Source: Cytophagaceae bacterium
GTDB lineage: Bacteria > Bacteroidota > Bacteroidia > Cytophagales > Flexibacteraceae
Length of the DNA: 10,301 nt
Assembly: GCA_947464365.1 (NCBI GenBank)
Contig: CANHWS010000109.1
Location: 1-10,301 of the forward strand
Direction of reading: 5' to 3'
The notes under the pieces are model-generated. The model saw only the letters and a program-made list of their open reading frames with translations. It was not told the origin of the DNA and did not search any database. Positions within the stretch are counted from its first letter, which is position 1, and each line of letters starts with the position of its first letter. Both the position numbers and the translations under genes were made by a program. Positions 1 through 7,225 of this stretch are shown here, one piece after another.

Positions 1-2
1 AG

Positions 3-3000
3 GCCTTCCGTGATGCCAACACCCGTGTCGAAAACCGGCCAGAGTGGATGATCATCAAGATGGTCCCTGTTATCCCGCCCGAGCTGCGCCCATTGGTTCC
101 GCTAGACGGTGGACGTTTTGCGACTAGTGATCTTAACGACCTCTATCGCCGTGTCATCATTCGGAACAACCGCCTCAAGCGCCTGATCGAGATCAAAGCG
201 CCAGAGGTGATCCTCCGGAACGAAAAACGCATGTTGCAAGAAGCTGTTGACAGCCTTTTTGACAATAGCCGTAAGGTCAATGCCGTCCGTGCCGAAGGCA
301 ACCGCGCCCTCAAGTCCCTGTCCGACATGCTGAAAGGCAAGCAAGGACGGTTCCGCCAAAACTTGCTCGGCAAGCGTGTTGACTACTCTGGCCGTTCGGT
401 CATCGTGGTTGGCCCTGAGCTGAAACTACATGAGTGCGGTCTGCCTAAGGATATGGCAGCCGAGCTTTTCAAACCGTTTATTATCCGCAAGCTCATTGAG
501 CGCGGGATCGTCAAGACGGTCAAGAGTGCCAAGAAGATCGTTGATCGTAAGGACCCAGTCGTTTGGGATATCCTCGAGAACGTGCTGAAAGGCCACCCAG
601 TCCTGCTTAACCGTGCGCCTACACTCCACCGTTTGGGTATTCAGGCCTTCCAGCCTAAACTCATCGAGGGCAAAGCTATCCAGCTGCACCCATTGGTCTG
701 TACCGCGTTCAACGCCGACTTTGACGGTGACCAGATGGCCGTCCACGTGCCGCTGGGTAACGCCGCCATCCTAGAGGCCAGCATGCTAATGCTTGCGAGC
801 CACAACATCCTGAACCCTGCCAACGGCGCCCCAGTTACGGTTCCGTCTCAGGACATGGTTTTGGGGCTGTATTACATCACCAAGATGCGCCTCAGCACCC
901 CTGAGGAAACCGTAGCTGGTCAGGACATGATCTTCTTCTCTCCGGACGAAGTGATCATTGCTGTCAACGAAGGTAAAGTGAGCAAACATGCCCGCATCAA
1001 GGTTCGGGTTAACGTCCGGAATGCGGATGGTTCATTGTCCAACCAATTGGTCGAGACCACCGCTGGTCGTGTCTTGTTTAACCAAATGGTGCCTTTGGCT
1101 GTCGGCTATATTGACCGTCTGCTGACCAAAAAAGAACTCCAGAAAGTTATTTCTGAGGTCTTCAAGATCTGCGGAATGGCTCGTACTGCCCAGTTCCTGG
1201 ACGACATCAAACACCTTGGCTTCCAGTCTGCCTTCAAAGGTGGTCTGTCTGTAGGTCTTAACGATGTCAAGATCCCGGCCGAAAAAATGATCCTGATTAA
1301 CAGCGCTAAGGAAGAAGTCCAGGTCGTTGTTGATAACTATCAGGACGGTCTGATCACCGACAACGAGCGCTACAACCAAGTCATTGACATCTGGACCCGT
1401 GTGAACTCAAAAATCACCGAGACCCTGATGAAGCAGCTCGAGAACGACGACCAAGGCTTCAATAGCATCTTCATGATGATGCACAGCGGTGCCCGTGGTA
1501 GCCGCGAGCAAATTCGTCAGCTAGGTGGTATGAGGGGGCTGATGGCTAAGCCACAGAAAAACCTACAAGGCTCTGTTGGTGAGATCATCGAGAACCCAAT
1601 CCTATCAAACTTCAAAGAAGGTCTTGACGTATTGGAGTACTTTATCTCTACCCACGGTGCCCGTAAAGGCCTTGCTGATACGGCACTCAAAACGGCTGAT
1701 GCAGGTTACCTGACCCGTCGTTTGGTGGACGTTGCTCAGGACGTTGTCATCAACGAAGAGGATTGCGGTACCCTCCGTGGCCTCGAGGTGATGGACCTGA
1801 AAGACAATGACAACCTGATCGAGTCACTTGCGGACAGGATCTTGGGTCGTGTTACAGTCCACAACATCTATCACCCTGTTACCAACGAACTGCTGATCAC
1901 GGCAGGCGATGACGTAACAGAGGAAATTGCGGCTGATATCGTTGCTGCTGGTATCGACAGGGTCGAGATCCGCTCGGTATTGACCTGCGAAACCAAGCGT
2001 GGAGTTTGCGCCAAATGCTACGGACGTAACCTTGCAACTGGCAAATTGGTGCAGCGTGGTGAGGCTGTTGGTGTTATCGCTGCTCAGTCGATTGGTGAGC
2101 CTGGTACACAGCTAACCCTCCGTACGTTCCACGTCGGTGGTACTGCTGGTAACAGCACAGTTGATGCTAACCTGAAAGCTAAGTATGACGGTGTCATAGC
2201 CTTCGAAGAAGTCGAGGTCCTGCCTACTACAACAGCCGATGGCAAACCAACAGATGTGGTCAAGAGCCGTATCGGTGAGGTTATGATCATCGAGCCGAAG
2301 TCAGGTAAAGTCCTGATGACGAACTCGGTACCATTTGGTTCTTACCTCAAGGTCAAAGCTGGCCAAGCCGTCAAGGCAGGCGACGAGCTTTGTACTTGGG
2401 ATGCTTGGAACGCCGTTATCCTTTCTGACATCAGCGGTACCATCCACTTTGACGCCATCGAAGAGAGCATCACGTTCCGCGAGGAGTCTGATGAGCAAAC
2501 CGGCCGTAGTGAGAAGGTGATCATCGAGTCTAAAGACAAAAACAAAAACCCAGCGATCCGTATCGTCGGAGACAATGAGCGTAGCTACAACCTACCGGTT
2601 GGTGCCCACCTCGTCGTCGAAGATGGTCAGGTGATCAGTGCTGGCCAGATCCTGTGTAAGATCCCACGTCAAGTTGGTCGTACCCGCGATATCACCGGTG
2701 GTCTGCCACGTGTTACCGAGCTTTTCGAGGCACGTAACCCGAGCAACCCGGCTGTTGTCAGCGAGATCGATGGTGAAGTAACGTTTGGCGGTGTCAAACG
2801 TGGTAACCGCGAGATCATGATCGAGAGCCGTGACGGTATCAAGAAGAAGTACATGGTGCCACTGGCCAAGCACATTCTGGTCCAGACCAATGACTTCGTC
2901 CGTGCTGGTATGCCACTAAGCGATGGTAGCATCACCCCGAACGACATCTTGTCGATCAAGGGTCCAACTGCCGTCCAAGAACACTTAGTGAACGGCATTC

Positions 3001-3641
3001 AGGAAGTTTATCGCCTCCAAGGTGTCAAGATCAATGACAAACACATCGAGTGTATCGTCCGTCAGATGATGCAGAAGGTCGAGATCGTAGATGCTGGCGA
3101 CACAATGTTCCTCCAGAACCAAGTCGTTGACAAGTGGACTTTCCGCACCGAGAACGATGGTATCATGGACAAGAAGGTTGTTGTTGAGGCTGGTGATAGC
3201 ACCGTGCTAGAGCCTGGCCAGATCATCAGCGCCCGCCAACTGCGTGACGAAAACTCTGCGCTCAAACGCAAAGACATGCGCCTAGTCGAGGTACGTGATG
3301 CCAGCCCAGCTGTTTCGCGCCCAACCTTGCAAGGTATCACCCAGGCATCACTGGGTACAGAGAGCTTTATCTCTGCTGCATCGTTCCAGGAAACTACCAA
3401 GGTCCTGAGCGAAGCCAGTATCCGGGGCAAAGTTGATCACCTGCTTGGCCTTAAAGAGAACGTGATCGTCGGTCACCTGATCCCGGCCGGTACTGGTCAG
3501 CGTGTGTTTGACAGCCTCATCGTTGGTGCCAAGTCAGACCAAGAGCGCCTTGCCACGATCGACCCAGCTGTCTATGCTGAGGAAATCATCAAGGCCAATA
3601 CGCCTGCACGTCGCATCCCGCGCCGCGAGTCGGTTTCATAG
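3..3641 (+). CDS. rpoC: DNA-directed RNA polymerase subunit beta-prime (5' end outside window)
   Basis: This is the largest subunit of RNA polymerase and carries half of the active centre. The open frame runs from the window edge, so the N-terminal zinc-ribbon and first clamp part are missing, roughly the first 200 or more residues by comparison with the family; 1212 residues are present. The catalytic NADFDGDQM motif, whose three Asp residues bind the catalytic Mg2+, is at 711-737. The bridge-helix region (GARGSREQIRQLGGMRGLMA, then FISTHGARKGLADTALKTAD) covers about 1488-1710. The four Cys of the second zinc site are at 1764, 1986, 2007 and 2016. The trigger-loop motif AAQSIGEPGTQLTLRTFHVG starts near 2079. 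The conserved C-terminal ENVIVGHLIPAGTG is near 3457-3500. The ATG at 48 is internal, because family-typical residues (RVENRPEW) precede it in frame. The gene would normally be last in an rplJL-rpoBC operon, and a terminator follows 42 bases after the stop. No defects were seen. Confidence 0.98.
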   Translation, partial: AFRDANTRVENRPEWMIIKMVPVIPPELRPLVPLDGGRFATSDLNDLYRRVIIRNNRLKRLIEIKAPEVILRNEKRMLQEAVDSLFDNSRKVNAVRAEGNRALKSLSDMLKGKQGRFRQNLLGKRVDYSGRSVIVVGPELKLHECGLPKDMAAELFKPFIIRKLIERGIVKTVKSAKKIVDRKDPVVWDILENVLKGHPVLLNRAPTLHRLGIQAFQPKLIEGKAIQLHPLVCTAFNADFDGDQMAVHVPLGNAAILEASMLMLASHNILNPANGAPVTVPSQDMVLGLYYITKMRLSTPEETVAGQDMIFFSPDEVIIAVNEGKVSKHARIKVRVNVRNADGSLSNQLVETTAGRVLFNQMVPLAVGYIDRLLTKKELQKVISEVFKICGMARTAQFLDDIKHLGFQSAFKGGLSVGLNDVKIPAEKMILINSAKEEVQVVVDNYQDGLITDNERYNQVIDIWTRVNSKITETLMKQLENDDQGFNSIFMMMHSGARGSREQIRQLGGMRGLMAKPQKNLQGSVGEIIENPILSNFKEGLDVLEYFISTHGARKGLADTALKTADAGYLTRRLVDVAQDVVINEEDCGTLRGLEVMDLKDNDNLIESLADRILGRVTVHNIYHPVTNELLITAGDDVTEEIAADIVAAGIDRVEIRSVLTCETKRGVCAKCYGRNLATGKLVQRGEAVGVIAAQSIGEPGTQLTLRTFHVGGTAGNSTVDANLKAKYDGVIAFEEVEVLPTTTADGKPTDVVKSRIGEVMIIEPKSGKVLMTNSVPFGSYLKVKAGQAVKAGDELCTWDAWNAVILSDISGTIHFDAIEESITFREESDEQTGRSEKVIIESKDKNKNPAIRIVGDNERSYNLPVGAHLVVEDGQVISAGQILCKIPRQVGRTRDITGGLPRVTELFEARNPSNPAVVSEIDGEVTFGGVKRGNREIMIESRDGIKKKYMVPLAKHILVQTNDFVRAGMPLSDGSITPNDILSIKGPTAVQEHLVNGIQEVYRLQGVKINDKHIECIVRQMMQKVEIVDAGDTMFLQNQVVDKWTFRTENDGIMDKKVVVEAGDSTVLEPGQIISARQLRDENSALKRKDMRLVEVRDASPAVSRPTLQGITQASLGTESFISAASFQETTKVLSEASIRGKVDHLLGLKENVIVGHLIPAGTGQRVFDSLIVGAKSDQERLATIDPAVYAEEIIKANTPARRIPRRESVS

Positions 3642-3683
3642 TCTCGTCCCGAATAGCAGGCAACTGCTAGCCTAGATTTATCT

Positions 3684-3725
3684 ACCTGCCCAGTGACTGT
3701 TATGGTTGCTGGGCAGGTTTTTTTT
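3684..3725 (+). terminator. Rho-independent terminator of rpoC
   Basis: A perfect 10-bp inverted repeat (acctgcccag at 3684-3693, ctgggcaggt at 3709-3718) encloses a 15-base loop and runs directly into eight T residues (3718-3725). It lies 42 bases after the rpoC stop, in the right orientation to end the operon and insulate the next gene. Confidence 0.93.
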
Positions 3726-3826
3726 GGGGGGATGGGAGTTAGACCCATATAGATGTAAGCAAAGGCCTGTTATGAGGAAATACACCAATGAAGTATGTGC
3801 AGGGCTAAGGAAAGTTTGTTACCGTG

Positions 3827-3886
3827 GGCAACCTTAATACCCAATCAACTGTCTGCCTTAAGTACACCAATTGACTAGTAAAGCAG
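3827..3886 (+). promoter_or_regulatory. Conserved upstream element of copy 1
   Basis: These 60 bases align without gaps to 8335-8394 with 49 matches. The best-preserved parts are ggcaaccttaa at the left end and agtacaccaattg plus tagtaaagcag at the right. The element starts 143 bases before the copy 1 ATG. Shared placement before two paralogous genes suggests a promoter, operator or leader, but no clear Bacteroidota promoter match (TAnnTTTG) was found inside it, so its role is inferred. It could also be only a remnant of the duplication. Confidence 0.55.
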
Positions 3887-3969
3887 GATGGACGGGCTTA
3901 CACCCTTTCGACCTCCCTAGCTTAAACCTTACTTCTCAGCCCATCAATCTCATTAAACGTATACCTCAC

Positions 3970-4010
3970 ATGGATTTTCGAAGATTAATTAGTCGCACAC
4001 GGCTATTGCT
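3970..4010 (+). repeat. 41-base direct repeat, unit 1
   Basis: The first 41 bases of copy 1, from the ATG through most of the signal peptide's basic and early hydrophobic part, are identical to 8483-8523 with no synonymous change. Confidence 0.9.
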
Positions 4011-5151
4011 TGTGGGCATGTTTTGCGTACTTGGGCACACTAGTTTTGGGCAAGTTGCGGGCTCCGATTGGGCCGAGCAGGTTGGGTATAGTCGTTACAA
4101 TAAGCTTTTTTACCCTGTAAGTGCCAATACAATTGCCTACTATCCTGCCACCGGGGATATATCCATCATCTGGACTTATGCGCGGGGCATTAATCCATTT
4201 GGTCGGACCGTGGGCTACAATCACTATAACAAACGAAGCAATCGTTGGCTTTGGTCCGCTGGTATCAACAATCCTGGTAGTATGGATGACTCCTGTAATT
4301 ATCAATTATCACCGTTGGTGCCGAGTTGTTCAAGCCTTAGGGCTGGAGTGGACTTCGATAATGGAAGAGTTGGTTGGCCCAACCTGATTTGGGATGGGCA
4401 AAGGGAAGCTGTTGTTAGTTATACCACCTATCTCACTGACCCTTCCGGCCTAACAAGAATACATACCATGCAGCCTAGGTCTGGGGCCTATTTAGCACAA
4501 ATGCCCCAAGGGCAATTGGCGGTGGATACTGTCAGGAGAGATCTTACGAAGGATGCCGTATTCCACGTAACTGCCAGTGCAGGTGCTAATAACTATCTCC
4601 TGACATACTCTGATGACACCTTGAATAACCAAGGGCTTTTAGATGGTGGAACTTCAAACAGTCTGATCCTCTATCATAGCACCAATTTAGGGACTACCTG
4701 GACTCCAAATATTGTTCCTTTTATCAATGTTGCCAATGGGGTGAAGTCCATAGCAAACTATGGCTATACCATCGATGCTCGAAATGATATGGTGGCAATC
4801 GTGGTCCAGACATTTGTGACACCAGATATAGGAATTGCTACCTATTTGTTGAAGTCTAGCTATAGAGGGCAGCCTGGCACATGGACCTCTAGGTTGATTT
4901 CGAGGCGTGTACTAAAGGACTCCATCCGGATTGGTGGACTACTTTGTTTACCCACTGATGACGGTGAGCATAGTGTGCTGATTGACAACAATGGGAAGGT
5001 GCATGTTTCCGCTCATGCTGGTCTTTGGGAACTTGATTCTGCCATCGCTGGCTTTACGAGGCGGCACTCAATAAACGGTGGTTTTCAGAATGCTTCTTCC
5101 TCTAGGTTGTACTATTGGAACGAAGATATGGACGACAATACAGGATACTGA
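3970..5151 (+). CDS. N-terminal fragment of copy 1 (393 aa) with signal peptide
   Basis: This is the part of copy 1 that would be translated conventionally. The ATG at 3970 is chosen because it starts a good signal peptide: basic MDFRRLISRTR, hydrophobic LLLVGMFCVLG, then TSFG|Q, the cleavage pattern common in Bacteroidota. It also starts the 41-base stretch identical to copy 2. No Shine-Dalgarno sequence is visible, as is usual in this phylum. The mature part contains aromatic-rich sequence (NTIAYYPATGDISIIWTYAR) and the Asp-box STNLGTTW at residues 237-244. Two Cys pairs in the CNYQLSPLVPSC area may form disulfides after export. If made, the fragment would probably stay in the periplasm because the C-terminal T9SS signal is missing. 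The function is not recognised beyond a probable beta-propeller. Confidence 0.75.
   Translation: MDFRRLISRTRLLLVGMFCVLGHTSFGQVAGSDWAEQVGYSRYNKLFYPVSANTIAYYPATGDISIIWTYARGINPFGRTVGYNHYNKRSNRWLWSAGINNPGSMDDSCNYQLSPLVPSCSSLRAGVDFDNGRVGWPNLIWDGQREAVVSYTTYLTDPSGLTRIHTMQPRSGAYLAQMPQGQLAVDTVRRDLTKDAVFHVTASAGANNYLLTYSDDTLNNQGLLDGGTSNSLILYHSTNLGTTWTPNIVPFINVANGVKSIANYGYTIDARNDMVAIVVQTFVTPDIGIATYLLKSSYRGQPGTWTSRLISRRVLKDSIRIGGLLCLPTDDGEHSVLIDNNGKVHVSAHAGLWELDSAIAGFTRRHSINGGFQNASSSRLYYWNEDMDDNTGY
4132..4175 (+). repeat. 44-base direct repeat within coding sequence, unit 1
   Basis: Identical to 8648-8691. After one silent difference (base 4176), a further 19 bases (4177-4195) also match. The sequence encodes IAYYPATGDISIIWTYARGI. 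Flanking codons differ freely between the copies. Confidence 0.9.
5149..5151 (+). other. In-frame TGA replacing an Arg codon
   Basis: Codon 394 of copy 1 is TGA, and the aligned codon in copy 2 is CGC (9650-9652, Arg390). A single C-to-T change in a CGA codon would explain it. The reading frame is preserved on both sides, with clear similarity to copy 2 directly before (WNEDM) and after (TL, D-x-N-x-x-G-x-I-D). Confidence 0.9.
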
Positions 5152-5163
5152 ACCTTATGTTCT

Positions 5164-6792
5164 TTGGTTGACGTTAACCGAAATGGTCGGATTGATATCG
5201 TAGATTACGGATTGCGAACTAATCCAGGCACATATAGTAGGGCAGGTTTATCGGATTCTAAGCTAAGTGTCGACCAGTCCAATAACCTATATATCACTTA
5301 CAGTGCCTGTGTTGAAGGGTCTGCACCTACCTACAACCGGAATACCACCCGTGACATCTATGTTGTTGCCTCGTACAACGGTGGTCTCAACTGGACCAAC
5401 CCCATCAATATTGCTGGGCGTCTGGCGATAACTAACTGCTTCACTAGTGATGATGGATCATCAGGATCTGGTTCGTATGAGGAAGCATTTCCTAGTGTGA
5501 TTAAGCGTATTGGTAGTGATGAAAAACTCCATCTTACGTTCTCCTCTGGTTCAGAAGCTGGCTTTGGCTATCGCTTATTTTCTTCAACAGGTATTCTTGC
5601 CCCCTACATGATCTCCTACAAAGCCATTAATATACGTGACATTGAGGGATCGTTCCTAAAGGCCAATTTGCCCACACAGGTATGCGCAGGGGCTACCATC
5701 CCAATCACTGTCTCTGCGCCAACCAATCGGGTATGTATTTATGGCCCATTGACATCATCAACTGTTTTTCGGGCTGAGCTTGATACTACAGGGAAATCAA
5801 CATTTAATCAATCCATAATCCTAGGAACTTTTACTGGCAATCCAAATGGTGGGACGATCAGTGCCAGATTTCCGAATAACTGGAGTGGTTCTGGTTATAT
5901 CCGTATTGTGGCCAACAACGAGGACCTAACTGCCAATCCAATAAGATATCAGTCCACAACGGGCGAATATGCTGTTTATGTAAGTAGCGGATCTCCTGCT
6001 GTGTCTCCAACCAATATCATCGTGAAGTCAGGCGGGGTTGCGGTTGTGCCGAATGCCAATATTTGTTCTGGCAAATGTTTACGCATTCAGGTTGATAGCT
6101 CAGTTAATGCCAACCTATTCGACTGGACGCTCAGCCCGACCTCCGCTGGCACCATCCAACCTGCTGGAGACCCTTACTTTGGTCCCACGAGGTCTGCGGT
6201 TATTCTAAACACTAACTACCAAGGTCCTCTTACCATATCTGTCAGGGCTCGTAATGCTTGTGGCTCTAGCGCTCAGGCTGCTTTTACGGTCAACGTCGTT
6301 GGCGGCACTGCACAATACCAAAGCACTGGGGTGATGACCACCAATCTGGTGGGTGGCCAGTGGCTATACGCTACCGCGCTCACTGGCTCCTTTGCGCCGC
6401 TCAGTCCACCACAGCTTTCGAGTACCTTTGATCTGCGTGCTTCGGGGCAGCCTAATGGCTACTACCGCTATGATGATGGCAGCTGCCCTAGCAACATCCT
6501 CTATTATAGCACCACTGTTGGCCTTAGCACCGAGGCGGCATCTATTGCTTTCCAGGTATATCCGAATCCTGCCACAGTTGCCTTCTGGATTGAGGCAGCG
6601 CTTAAAGACGGCCCTGCTGAAGTGGTTATCTATAATGGTGTTGGTCAGGTGATGCACCAAGGCAACCTAGCCCCAGTCGAGGGACAATCATCTGTCCTAG
6701 ATGTCAAGACCACAGGCTTCCAGCAAGGCGTATACTGGGTGCGTATAAGCGGTGGCCAATTCAAAGCTGTCCGGCAGGTGGTTGTGCGCTAG
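5164..6792 (+). CDS. C-terminal fragment of copy 1 with T9SS sorting domain
   Basis: This open frame continues copy 1 after the nonsense codon. The only near start is a TTG at 5164; the first in-frame ATG is at 5608, well inside the conserved region, so independent translation is doubtful. It holds the EF-hand-like loop DVNRNGRIDIVD (5170-5205), the Asp-box SYNGGLNW (5371-5394), a segment beginning DIEGSFLKAN that is identical in protein to copy 2, two Cys-containing Ig/PKD-like regions, and the type A sorting domain. There is no signal peptide, so if expressed alone the product would remain in the cytoplasm. It is best read as the second half of the split gene and not as a gene of its own. 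Confidence 0.7.
   Translation: MVDVNRNGRIDIVDYGLRTNPGTYSRAGLSDSKLSVDQSNNLYITYSACVEGSAPTYNRNTTRDIYVVASYNGGLNWTNPINIAGRLAITNCFTSDDGSSGSGSYEEAFPSVIKRIGSDEKLHLTFSSGSEAGFGYRLFSSTGILAPYMISYKAINIRDIEGSFLKANLPTQVCAGATIPITVSAPTNRVCIYGPLTSSTVFRAELDTTGKSTFNQSIILGTFTGNPNGGTISARFPNNWSGSGYIRIVANNEDLTANPIRYQSTTGEYAVYVSSGSPAVSPTNIIVKSGGVAVVPNANICSGKCLRIQVDSSVNANLFDWTLSPTSAGTIQPAGDPYFGPTRSAVILNTNYQGPLTISVRARNACGSSAQAAFTVNVVGGTAQYQSTGVMTTNLVGGQWLYATALTGSFAPLSPPQLSSTFDLRASGQPNGYYRYDDGSCPSNILYYSTTVGLSTEAASIAFQVYPNPATVAFWIEAALKDGPAEVVIYNGVGQVMHQGNLAPVEGQSSVLDVKTTGFQQGVYWVRISGGQFKAVRQVVVR
6541..6789 (+). other. T9SS type A C-terminal sorting domain
   Basis: The last 83 codons of copy 1 match the Por secretion system sorting-domain pattern (TIGR04183 type). 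This consists of FQVYPNPA at the start, a central VVIYNGVGQVMHQG strand pair, then G-x-Y-W-V-R-I-S-G-G and a final VRQVVVR. In this family the domain directs the protein through the type IX translocon to the cell surface and is usually cleaved off. Confidence 0.9.
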
Positions 6793-7225
6793 TTTCATTT
6801 TTTTATTGACTGTTGGGAATGCCAATGTTCAAGTACCCATGAGCTACACCCCATACTCTGGCCTGCCCGCTATCTCCGCAAAATGTCTGGACTCTGGGCT
6901 TTGGATAAAGGGCCTAAAACTGATGATACAAGTCAGTTCTAGGTTAAGTTTTTGAGGCATCATCAATGGACCTGAGTCGACTATCCATCACAGTGCCTAG
7001 GATACCATTGTGACCATTATATGGATCGGACTGAACAAATAGTATAGGCTCCAAGCTTCAAAAGCCATTGGGGAGTCTAATGGTTGCAGACTTTGCACAA
7101 CCTATTGATGAAAAGTCAAATCTATACTCCTCGATATTATGGAGGTGTCGGCCTGCATCTTGATGCTACCAGTCCTTGATCAAAGACTTTTGTGCCAGCC
7201 TCGACTGCTAATTATCCTTATGACA
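6793..7225. other. Intergenic region between convergent copy 1 and DUF2167 gene
   Basis: These 433 bases separate two genes whose 3' ends face each other. Apart from the possible terminator at 6913-6953, and a weak hairpin at 7171-7188 (agtcctt, loop gatc, aaagact, then TTT), nothing was recognised. The short open frames here show no family resemblance, and no RNA gene or repeat of the flanking genes was seen. Confidence 0.6.
6913..6953 (+). terminator. Possible imperfect terminator after copy 1
   Basis: The arms cctaaaactga (6913-6923) and tcagttctagg (6933-6943) pair over 11 positions with one mismatch around a 9-base loop. Five T residues follow at 6949-6953, after a 5-base gap. It lies 121 bases after the copy 1 stop. 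The gap and the mismatch make it weaker than the rpoC terminator. Confidence 0.4.

Larger units (their letters stand above)
3642..3969 (+). other. Intergenic region between rpoC and copy 1
   Basis: This 328-base gap contains the rpoC terminator and then, from 3827, the 60-base block shared with the upstream region of copy 2. No convincing small gene or RNA gene was seen. An open frame can be extended upstream of 3970 to a TTG at 3871. However, similarity to copy 2 in the coding pattern and the signal peptide both begin at the ATG at 3970, so the 3871-3969 stretch is treated as untranslated leader. The 9-mer tacaccaat occurs twice here, at 3781 and 3863. Confidence 0.7.
3970..6792 (+). pseudogene. 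T9SS-secreted beta-propeller protein, copy 1, split by a nonsense codon
   Basis: Read through the single TGA, this is one 940-codon gene. The two halves are in the same frame, with no insertion or deletion at the break: copy 1 reads TGY-stop-TLCSLVDVN where copy 2 reads NGYRTLTGILDLN. The order of parts is: signal peptide (1-27), N-terminal propeller-like region with an Asp-box (237-244), stop at codon 394, EF-hand-like loop (401-412), second Asp-box (468-475), Ig-like region (about 565-670), PKD/Ig-like region (about 680-778), and T9SS sorting domain (about 858-940). Asp-boxes are typical of sialidase-type and other BNR propellers, but no catalytic residues could be assigned, so the ligand or substrate is unknown. 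As written, neither half would be a working secreted protein: the first lacks the sorting signal and the second lacks the signal peptide. Alternatives are read-through or a base-call error at one position. Confidence 0.8.

Noticed and set aside
3871..3969. Upstream extension of copy 1 to a TTG start at 3871.
   Set aside because: The signal peptide and the coding similarity to copy 2 begin at the ATG at 3970. The upstream part overlaps the shared non-coding element and would bury the signal peptide.
5149..5151. Alternative genetic code in which TGA is a sense codon.
   Set aside because: rpoC, the DUF2167 gene and copy 2 contain no in-frame TGA, and Trp and Gly use their normal codons, so a general recoding is not supported.
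5149..5182. Selenocysteine insertion at the copy 1 TGA, with a hairpin at 5163-5182 (tttggtt, loop gacgtt, aaccgaa).
   Set aside because: The stem is short, AT-rich and includes a wobble pair. The paralogue has Arg, not Cys, at the site, and nothing suggests a redox protein.
6353..6955. Small open frames overlapping and following the copy 1 3' end on both strands.
   Set aside because: They lie in other frames of the sorting-domain region or in non-coding sequence, and show no family resemblance or start signals.
7171..7188. Hairpin agtcctt-gatc-aaagact followed by TTT as a terminator.
   Set aside because: It has only seven pairs including one wobble, a very short T run, and it is far from the end of copy 1. 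In the minus direction there is no T run.
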